DNA of 64,000 nucleotides from Holacanthus passer (taxonomy: Eukaryota; Chordata; Actinopteri; Pomacanthidae). The notes under the pieces were generated by a model. That model was not told the origin of the DNA and did no database searches. It saw nothing but the letters and a program-made list of their open reading frames with translations. The stretch is taken from contig JAFREQ010000043.1 of assembly GCA_025331565.1 (NCBI GenBank), forward strand, positions 2,232,001-2,296,000. Reading direction: 5' to 3'. Shown piece after piece: positions 46,930 to 58,300 of the stretch. Every line of letters begins with the position of its first letter. Position 1 is the first letter of the stretch. The position numbers and the translations under genes are program-made.

Positions 46930-49900
46930 TTGTGTCCCAGGCATAAGAACAGAGGCAAGTTAAGTGACCTGGTAGCAGAGCACCTCGACCACCTCCACTA
47001 CCTGAATGATATCCTCATCATTAACTGTGAATTCCTTAATGACGTTTTGACCGACCACCTCCTCAACCGTCTGTTCCTGCCCCTCTATGTCTACTCTTTG
47101 GTTAGCCCCGAAACGGTATGTTACCCTCACCAGCATGTCGGTTTGAAGTGGAGAGCTTTGTCATATAAAAGCTGCTTCCTCAATTCATTTCTAAAGCATG
47201 TTTGCATCAAATTGTTAGCACATGGTGTGTTATAACGCATTTGCACGTAGGTGTTGTTCCATAAGCTAATGGGTTAAAGAACATACACAAAAACAGACGA
47301 AAGTAGAGCAGTGAATTAACATGTGAGAAGGCGGAGCCAGTAATGTTTGGCATGATTAATGACTTAAACCACCAAAACAAAGCTTTTGCAAAATCAGCCC
47401 AGTAAATCCTATGTGTCTACAACTTACATTACTCATAGCTATTTCCAAATTCATGCGAGTGATGTCGTAATTTTTAAAAATGTTTTTCATTCCTTCTTGG
47501 TGGTGCATTCATGTGCTGAAGCAAAGGTCCGACGACAGAGCTTCACCATTCAGCCGCCACAGTTTTGCATTCACACGCTGTGTTACACAGTTACAAATGA
47601 TTATTCATCATGGATGTTGTAAAAATCTGTCACAAATGTGACAGTTGTATTAAATGGTCTGTCGCATGCAAAATGATTAACAACAGACAGACATTAACAG
47701 ATAAACATACAAAACAGCTGGCATGGTCCTTTAAATTTTTAAATGATTATCAGACTATTAAATCATTCCAGCTCTGTGCTTTTTCTCTCCTCACTCCAGT
47801 GTCATGTTATTATGCATTTTACTATTCCTTGTATCTTCTTATGGCCACCATTTCTGGAACTGCTATGTGTGACCGTGACTGACCTTTAATTTGTCTGTTT
47901 CTTTAGTCTGAAGAGCGAAAGATCAACCCTCAGGTGTCCCTCTACCTGCTGTCTCAAGTAAGCAACGCACACACATATCAGATGCAAACATCCGCAAAGC
48001 AATGGCATATTTTAGTTGTGTGGGTGGATGTTAACCTACCAATCATTCTGCCTAATTATTATAGTTTTATCCCTCAGGAAATGTGTTGAACATGGAATAA
48101 GACAATTAGTCCCAGAGTAAATTTTTTAATAAAAGAGTTTCAGCTGTGTTGTTTATACAATTCTTATTTTTAGTTTTTGATTTACTTCCTCATGTAAGGT
48201 AAACCTGTCCAATGAACTCCTTAAGCATGTTTCAAAGTTTGAGTGAAATTCAAAGTATGCTGTTCAGACTTCTATTTGACATGAAGTACAGTTAAAAAAG
48301 AAGTAACAACTAGGTCTTGTTACTCATTGGGAGGCAGCCATATCTTTGGAATATCTCAGGAGGATTATGGTTTGTCCATTTTATTTTCAGTGAAAGGTTC
48401 TTGTTTTTTAGGTGTATTTGTTACTCTGACTACTTTCTTAATCGCATATGTCTGTGTGTTTTACAGGTATTTCTGATCATCCACTATCAGCCCATGGTCA
48501 ACGCCCTGGCCGATGTTATTCTCAATGGAGACCTGTCTGTCTTCACCCCTCAGACAGATGTGCACAGCACACACAAGAGCACGGTAACACACACACAGAA
48601 AAACATTCATAATGCACTCACAGCATGCAAACCAGAAACGCAGTAATCTTAGACATAAACACCACTCAGAGAATCAGGATTAAAAACTGCTCTAGTATAC
48701 ACACACAAGCACAAACAGCAGACTGCAAATTACGCTGGAGTCACACACACATACACACACACACACACACAGACACAAAGACTTGAGTTCCAGAAATGTG
48801 TGTAGGTGGTTATGAGATCGCGGGGTCATGGTTTTCTCCATGATTCACCCACATCAAGGCAGCAATATGCAAATGACCTACATTGTTTTTCTTCGTTCCC
48901 TTATTTCCATCTCTCTCCCGTCCAGGCCTCGGATTGAAACGCCCTGCCTGCTTTTTCTTCTATGTTTATATCGTCTTCCTCTCATCATCTCTTTGTGTTT
49001 ATGTCTGTCTTTCTGTTATTTCCCTTTTCACTTTCTTTCTATCTCCCCTTGCCTCCCCCTTATCTTCCCCATCCCATTCCCTTCACCTCTCATTTTCTAA
49101 TTTTCTCTTCCTCTCTTTCTATCTTTTAGCTTTCTTCTTTTTTTTTTTTAATCTCAATCTCCTCCTGTGATTCGGTTTCCCCACCCCCTACCTCTTCTTA
49201 ATTTTTTGACCATCTGTTTATGAAGCCAGGTGGGTGTGCTGAGGTAGTGAGCGTTTCTGAGAACCCTTGTGGTTATTCTCTGTGCTGTCAGTGTGTGTGC
49301 GCACTAGACCTGTGGCTGTTGTAAGAAGCGGCCTACCTTTTCAGTGAATGTGTCTTGAGGCGTGATGTCTTAACAGTGTTGGTCTACCGCAACAGGAGGC
49401 AACCAGACCCAAACTAGGACCTGCCAGTTATTCATTCAGCAGTGTTTCTCTCGGTCTCTGCATTTTGCGGACTTTAAAAGTGCCACGTTTTGTTTTTTTG
49501 AAACACGTGGATAGATTAGAGAAGTGTCTTGTGTACATATACTGTAGAAGTCACTGAACCTGTCACTGTCATGTGATGCTTTAGGCAGATAATCCTGCTC
49601 ATTATTTGTGTTTGTCCCTATGTTTTTCCCTTTATGTTTTCTACTGTTTTTCCACTCATCAGCACACAAAAGGAACTTTGATGGCTTGACTTCCTCAAAG
49701 GCACAACAGAATTCAACAGGGCCCATGACTTTAAAGAGTCAAACAAGAGTAACCAAAGACTGGTTACTAATTGGTTTCATTTACTTGCATTTAATCTGTT
49801 GTGATGTGTGTCTTTGTTTCCGTGTTCGTTGCTTGCCTGCGTTCAGATGGAGGCACATAGAACACATGCGTTTTTGCACAATGATTTCTTGTGTAAAAAA

Positions 49901-51000
49901 AAAAAAAAGGCCCACCACAATTCCCGATAATGCCTAAGAGATAGTAAAAAGTAGCACAGAGGTATTCTTTTACATGCATGTTGGATTAGTGGTGTTTCTT
50001 GTTCTCACCACATCACATATAACTGGTGTCGTGTTATTGTTTGATTTATGCAGATGAAACACTAGACAGATGAGGCATGGGCTCTGTTTCTTCGCAGGTG
50101 GTCAGATGGTACTTCCTGTTTGTCTGTGATGTGGCAGGAAATTAGATCACATGATGGAAAGCTGACAGAGCTGGCTCACCTAACCCAAATCTCTTTCCTG
50201 GAAGAACTGTTTTTTTTTCTCTCTTTTTTTTTTGTACACGTTTACTTGCAAGTGCACCAGTTAGATACATGATGTCAACATTTGCATATTGGTATCTTTT
50301 CTTCTCCAAAGCACATGCAGACCTGCAAATGGTGCCCTATTTTGATGTGCTCCTAGGTGTGTTTATGCCTCTGTGTATTTATGTATATATATGTGTAGGT
50401 TTGCCTTATATGCTCCCTGACCTCCATTAATTTCTCAGCATAGGCTCAGAGTGTGAGCGGTTTACCAGAACATAGTCAGCTAGCAGGTGCAACACACACA
50501 CACACACACACACGCACACACACACACACACTCTGATACTAGTCTGTGGTTTATGTCTGACAGCATACACACTTTGTTTTTAACAGCAACTACAGTACAA
50601 TCCTAGCTGAGATGTACCCAGTGTTACAGATCAATGATATATCAGTGTTTTTAAAAGTGTGCTTGGCTACAGGAAGGATTAAAAAGCCTTTTAAGTGTTC
50701 TGTGGAAATTAGTAGTGAATGTGTTTCACTTTTTTATGCTTCAGGGTAATAATCTAAAAATAGGACTGACTTCATCTGAAACACAAACTATTAAAACCGC
50801 ATTTTGTTTTTCAAAAGCATGTTTCTGTATTAAATTGTATCATTAGTGTTTATCACGAGTTGGCAGTAGTAATAATTATTGTCATTATAATTACTCCGTT
50901 TTACTGTAAGTTAGTGTTGAGGTCTTTGCACAGCGTGTTATCATTTATCAGCTGTTTTCCTGTGTGCGTATAGCTTCACAGAAGTGGCATCAAAGCAGTC

Positions 51001-51043
<43 letters not shown>

Positions 51044-53518
51044 CTGCGTCTGCGTCTGCGTCTGCATGTGTCTGCTTGTCTGTCAACTGGTCATTTTCTC
51101 CGATAAAGTTTATCCGGGAGGAAGTGGCTTGTGTGTTTTCAACGGACTTCGATCAATGAGATTTACAGTTAGAGTCTCTGTTTGGGAGCACGTGTGAGAA
51201 GAGATAGCCATATATGTTATGCAAGTGTGTTCTCACACATGCTCGTGTGTTTTTTTGCGTGCACATATGCCAGTAAAGGGTTGCAGGTTTATTGCTTTCT
51301 GGAAACAGGACAGCTGGTTTCTTCTAAGTATCCTGCCTCTTACTGTGTTTTGTCCAGAATATCATTACTCAACTAAATACGCCCCTCCCATTTTTCTTTT
51401 CTCACTTGTTGTGAACCAGCCTTTTCTAGTCAGCAGAGACTGGGGAGTGTAGTGCTGTGTTAGCACTGTGGCACCATGGTAGACGTGAGATACCACGAAG
51501 CAAAGCCACCGAACAACCGCTGAATCATTTGAACCAAAAACATCTCTGAAAGTACATGATATCACAATACTTTGTGACCACCAGACAGGATTTCGACATA
51601 ACATAGACTTGATTAAATAATTGCTCTGTGATCCTCCCTTTCAGACTTGTGATGTCTTCCTGCCTCACAGCTTTGCCCCTCTGATTCCTCTCTGTTCTTC
51701 TCTAACCCAGGCCAGCGCAGGAGGTGTACGTCGGTTCACCAAGCCCCCGGAGTCTCTGGAGCGCTCCCTGGAGCTGTCGCGCCACCGCGGCCGCAAGAGA
51801 ACTCAGAAGAGGCCGAACTACAAGAACCTAGGCGAGGAGGAGGATGACGAAAGGGCTGGGGGAGGGGGAGGAGGCAGTGGAGGAGGAGGAGGAGGAGGAG
51901 GAGGAGAGGAGGGCTGGGACGACGACGGCAGAGGAGGCGAGAGGGAGGGAGGCCGAGAGAGGGAGAAGGGAAAAGGTACAGAGGGAGTAGGAGGAGGAGG
52001 AGGTGGGAGTTCTAAGGGAAGCAGAGCGAGTGGGGAGACGGCGGAAGGTGAGTGTGTGTCTCCTTGGACACAGCAGTGCAGGACTGTGTTTTGTGAGTGT
52101 TTCTTTACTCCCATCAATCGGACACAGTCTCCCATGATGCACCCTGGTTACCCAGCAGCAGCCCTCGTCTCCAAACAGACAAGAGAGAGACTAACTCTGC
52201 AAAAGACAGAATTACTAAAAAAACAAAATTATAGCAGCTTGGCATTTCCTGTAAATGTGCTCTGCTTTTTTTGCTTTTCATTTTGGGCGGTTAATTCAAT
52301 GTGCACACAACTGCTGATGTCTCATCTCTGTGCATTCACTGTTTATTACCAAATTCAAATTAGCAACCTCCTTGAGCAGTAGTAAGACATTTCTCAAGTT
52401 AAGGACCTGCTTGATTCCTGATAAAGGAAGAGAGCTAGAAAAAACAAATGTCAAAGAATGAAAGGAGGTTAAAAGTTTTGGCTAAAAAAAATATGTGGAA
52501 GAAAAACCGCGAAAGCAGAAAGAAAGTCGGTTTCATCAAGAATTCCTCTTTGGCTAGTTTTGAGATGAGGCTTCCCTCTTTCTGCTGTGTCCCCTGTTTG
52601 GCACCTTTTAATTTCCCCACAGTACCACTGATCACATGTCCAACACAATCTCCATTGCAGCCGACTGTCCATTTCCACGGTGACACACCATCCATCTTGT
52701 GCTCCTCACCTCTCCGCCTGTCTCTCACTCCTGCTCTGTGTGCATGTGTGTGTTTGTTGGTATCTGAGTGCATTATGCACAAATGTGACCATTACACTCA
52801 TCTGAAATGATTCCTTCTCTACTTTTTGCAGAAAGTCTTTGTGCGGGGCTTACACGAGCTTAATGCTTTTAAAGGCCCAAATGCACAGAATTGTTTTTGG
52901 CAGCATGGTTGTGAACACTAATGGCATCGTGGGCTGCAGAGGAACAGATAGTTTCAAAATGACACATGTGCCATTTGGGGTGGAAAAACAACACCTACCC
53001 TGTTTAACAGATTGATAAGAAAAGCGATAAAAGAAAATAAACTTGTGAAGGATAGAGGGTAACTGAAATGGCAGGTTGTACCTCATTGGCTAATGTCCTC
53101 CTGACATTTTACATTGAATGGTAAATTTTATGCATTGAAAATTTTGTTCCCTAATCAACCATGCCACGATTTGCCCATCTTTGCTTCTTTAACACATTTA
53201 ATTATCTTTTCTGACTAGTAAAGGGTGAGAAGGAAGCACTTCAGACTGTACATCCATGATCACTGGTGACATTTTCTTCATAACTATAATGTGTGTTTTT
53301 GTTTAGGCTGTGTTATGTGAATACTACACATTTTAACCAAAAACATCACCTTTACAGACATTTATGTAAGTAAGTACAAAGTACGTGCGTGTGTGTGTGC
53401 ACACAGAGATCGAGATGGTGGTGATGGAGAAGTGTAAGGTGTCCGAGCTGACGGAGCAGAACATCACTGATGAAGAGAAGACCGCTGCAGCCACCCGCAC
53501 ACACACACAGAGGAGCAG

Positions 53519-53564
<46 letters not shown>

Positions 53565-54500
53565 CTGAACACACTTGAGAGTGAGATTGGGCTGGAAGTG
53601 GAAAGAATGAATAAAAGGAAAGAGAGAGGTGACTATGGACTGGTGATATCTCCCCTGTCTTTCTACAGGCCCTTCTTAGACATGGTGTACAGCGCTCTCG
53701 ACTGCACCAACGATGACTACCATGCCTTGTTTGTCCTCTGCCTGCTTTATGCCGTCTCACACAGCAAAGGTTGGTCTTTTTTTTTCATTCATTTGGTTGT
53801 TTATAGTGGCTCATTCTAGATACACCAGATAAATGAATTTAACTGGCATCCATACTGGAGGCTGAGGCTGTGTACAAGTCATTTCTGTAGTGTTTTGCCA
53901 TATGTGCAGTTGCCAGTTTATGAAGTACATCTCCATCATCCATCAAAGCTAATACAGTATGATAACAGTCCTGCAATAAATCCAACCTTCACGAAGGTTA
54001 TTATTTGCAGGTTTTTTTGAAATTGTATTGGGAGGTGTTGATTCAACTGTATGGTCAGTTTGTGGTGCTCTTGTATTCGACAGAGAGGTGTCCCTATTAT
54101 TTTGTCCACTCTATCTGTATCAGTGAGAGTAGGCTAAATAACAGAAAAGCCTCTCTATATAATGCAATTGTGAGTACAAAGTTAACATGATCCATAGAGT
54201 CCCAATGGTCGCACTTGTGGGAGACGGATAACGGAATTTCAGAATCCAGGTTTATTGAAATGCTCCATTGAAGACAAGTCACTCTGTACTCTCACCACAG
54301 TATTCACGTTTATGCCACCAAATCTGCATGTAACTTTTCGCTCACCTAGTCCGCCTGCCTGTCCATCCGTTCGTCTGTAGGTATAAACCGAGATCTTCTG
54401 GAGCGTCTGCAGTTGCCAGTTCCTGAGCAAGAGAGGAGCTCCTACAGCCTGGTGTTGGTAGAAAGACTGATCAGAGTTATGAGCCAGGCAGCACAGCCAG

Positions 54501-54549
<49 letters not shown>

Positions 54550-55257
54550 ACCTGCCTTTGGGATCATAACATTTTTAATGTCTTTTGTTATCTCAGTTCG
54601 GTACATGCCAGGCTCTCAGTCAAATTCTAGTTTGAATTCCCATTACTGTAATATGAAATTAACAATTTAACCCATACTCTTTCATTCCACAAACAAGTAC
54701 CAGTCTTTTCTTCCAAGCTGAACATACGAGCATGGACACAGTCTGCAGAAACACATGTATTACAACGCAGATTCCAAAAAAGTTGGGACACTGTGTAAAA
54801 CATGAATAAAACAGAATGTGATAACTTTCTTATCCTTTTTGACATATACTCGATTACAAACAGCACAAAGACAATATATTTAATGTTTGATATCATCAAC
54901 TTCATTGATTTTTGTAAATATCTTATCTATCAAGTCGGGACAGGAGCAATGAAAGACTGTGAAAGTTGTGGAATGATCCATGATCTGGAAGACACTCCTT
55001 CCGGCGCCGCGTGAGTGGCAGCCAGTTACAGCAGCTCCGTCCCACTTCTGTGGTTTTTAGTGTTTTTTAGTATGTACTTCGATTTGCCTGTTCTGCAAGC
55101 TGCTGTAACAAGGGAATTTCCCCTGAGGGGCGATCAATAAAATCTTATCTTAAAAACACCTGTTTGGAACAACAACAAACACATAATTCCGTGTAAACTT
55201 TGTTAAGTCAATATGGAGCTGCAGTAAGCTATCATCATCACTTATTCATGTTTATTT

Positions 55258-55336
<79 letters not shown>

Positions 55337-58300
55337 GGTAAAGTGCGTCTCGCTACCCTGGAGCTGAGCTGCCTTTTGTTAAAGCAGTCTGTGCTATCTG
55401 GAAACCACTGTATAATCAAAGATGTTCATCTGGCCTGTCTGGAGGTACAGCACACACAAACATTTATACATGCTTCTGTCATGAATACAGTCCTGTCAAC
55501 ATACCACTCACACACAATCAGTATCCCACAAACATATATCAAGAATTTCAGGGATCAGAGTGTCAGAGCAGTGCAGTAAAACAACCCCTTTGTATTTGAC
55601 TTCCTCAGAATCTGTAGCTGCAGAGTTTCTCAACAAGTGCTCACATCACATCACACTTCCTTTACTGTCTCCTTCTCCTCATTTCCTCCATTTGACTCCT
55701 CTTTCTTTCTCTCCTGCCATCCAACACTCAACAATTTCCTCCTCATCCTTCTGAGAAACTTTGATTTCCTCTTCACTTCAGGGTAATCCTCCCCACCCAC
55801 TCTTTTCCTTTCTTCTTTTCTTTCCTCACAGGAATTACAGGAAGTTGGGTTTTTTTTTTTTTTTTGTTTTTTTTTTTTTTTGCAGGATTTAATTTTTGAA
55901 AAAATTCACCCTCTGATCTGACTGAATTTAAATAGTGAATTGAAACCTGAGCATGGTGATCATTTTACTGAGCTGTTCCGGCCAGGTTCCCTTATTATTG
56001 ACATCAGTCAGTTGAACATCACTGGGGGTTTCTGCTTGAAAAATTTCCCACCTCTGACACAGTTTAACATTAGGGAAGAGCCCTTTCAATCGGGCCAGTG
56101 CATCTTTGGCTGAAATGGTAATCTTGAGGGTTTTGTCAGGTATTATTATTTTCAGTTCCCTTTGCTTGATATTTTTTTGTCAGCTTATCTTTTCTGTTAC
56201 CTCTGGCTTTCCACTGTGTGCATATTAAACAAAGGCAAAAAGTTTTAAAAAACAGGAAATTAATACTTCTGTTAATATTATGTTAAGATAACCCTGACCC
56301 GGCTAATTCTCTTTCCACCCTTCTCTGGAGAAATAGCTGACTATTCATGTTACTAATCCCTGTCAGGAAAACAGGCTGACGTTTCAATACAGTTAAGTTT
56401 AATCACGTACGGCTTCACATTGTTGCAGGATTACCGTATCTCAAACTTCTTTCATTCTAATGTCACAGCAGGAAGAACACTGGCTCCATACAATAATCCT
56501 GTTCCATCTCTCTGATGTGAATGAGTAAACCAGGAAAGCATTGATCTCTTAAAAGAAATGGTCTTACGTAACGCAGAACCGGACTGACAGCATTACAGTA
56601 TTTCACAGTTGCAGCACATCATATCTGATTCCTACTAAGTGAGGGTTTCACTAGTGGTTACTCACATTGGCTTTGGTCCCTTTCTCAGGAACAGCTGGGA
56701 GGAAGAAAATATACTTAGTACTAAGTATCTTGTCAAATAATCATAATGTGTAATTAGTTCCAGTAAAACTTTCTAAATCGTCTTTAGCTCGCAGTCTTAA
56801 AAGGACCACAAAAACAAAGACTAAGTATGGACAAGTTTATGAATAAGGTTGAAGATGGTTTGCAAAGATTTGACTTAGTGAAATTTGTTGGAGGCCTGGA
56901 AAGATGACTTAAGTAATAAAATGTTACTTCATCATCACCAAGATTGATTTTGACATGGGGTCATAACAGTGGTTGTAGGTTTCTTATTTTGTGTGGAGAA
57001 GTGCAACAAACAACAAAAAACACATCATTCTTCTGCTTTGTCCATTTTCTTCTAGGAAAAGTCAAGGGACTATAAACAAGCTACTAAAACAATGCAGGGA
57101 TTTGTTGATTTTGTATTTTTATAACCAGCTCAATTTGTGCAGTTTGTTTCTTACCTGTTCTTTGCTTAAAAAATATGTACGTTTAATGAAGATGAGTTTG
57201 TTAATATTTCACATGAACGATGGTTCAGACTTTTATTTCAGACTGTATATACTTGTTTGTACATGTTAACACATGTTTGTGTTTGCAGGGTGCCCGAGAA
57301 GAAAGTCTGCACTTACTACGGAGATTCTACAAAGTGAGTGTACACCTTAACACACACCAACACACTCTCTTTACGATAAGTGGGCATTTTTCTACCCAAT
57401 GCACCCTCACATGCACCGCTAACCTTTAAAAATATGTGCTTCTCTCCTATCTACCCACACAGAGGCACTATATGAGGTATAGAGGACAAGTTAAGGGACA
57501 ACTGACAGCTAAAAGCACACACACAGACAAGCAGAATAACATTGTTTAACAAATGATATTAATGCAAAATATTTTGCATCCAGCTGACTGCAGCAGCACA
57601 ATAGGATTTTACTCATACCATGAAAAACTTTTCCTCTTCCAGCTGGTCAGACAGAGTCAGCTAGTTGGGCGGGAAAATGGACAGAAACACAATCATTTAT
57701 GGGGAATAACAACAGAGCATTGATGCAGACAGGCAAACAGTTGATCTGCTGTTACAATCAGTTCTTCTTGAGTTCTGTGTTGCAACAAGTGACTCCACTG
57801 ATAATAACTGAAACCATTTCCCTGAAGGTGTAATAGTAACATAGGCAAAATACTTTCTGTTTCTCTTTGAGTATCTTCAGTTTTGGAATCTCAGGCATTC
57901 GGTTTGGCTGACCTCGTTTCACAATTTAACCACGTGGACCGTCAAGGTCCACAGACACAACACAATTGTATTTTAGCATTAAGAGAAAACTCACAGCGAT
58001 CAGTGCACTGCCTCCAAACACTGAACTGAACACTGCTTAGATTGTACTCAAAAATATTCTTTAGGATGACAGTGACACAGTCGAACCGTATCACTGCTTT
58101 TTTTAGGAAGTGGAAACAAAGTTTGAATGATAAATCTTCATAAATGAAGTGTTTGTTTGATTGAAGTATATTTGGATTAAACAATAAATGATGAATCTGC
58201 TTCAGCTTAAATTACCCAGACGTGAAACAGGAGAAAACACTGGCTGTTTTGGGGCATTACTTAAGTGCTTCAGATTGTAGATAATGTTGCTCTCTACTCA

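Noticed and set aside
51818..52142. Pro-rich and Ser-rich frames on the minus strand
   Set aside because: Antisense shadow of the purine-rich CLEC16A exon.
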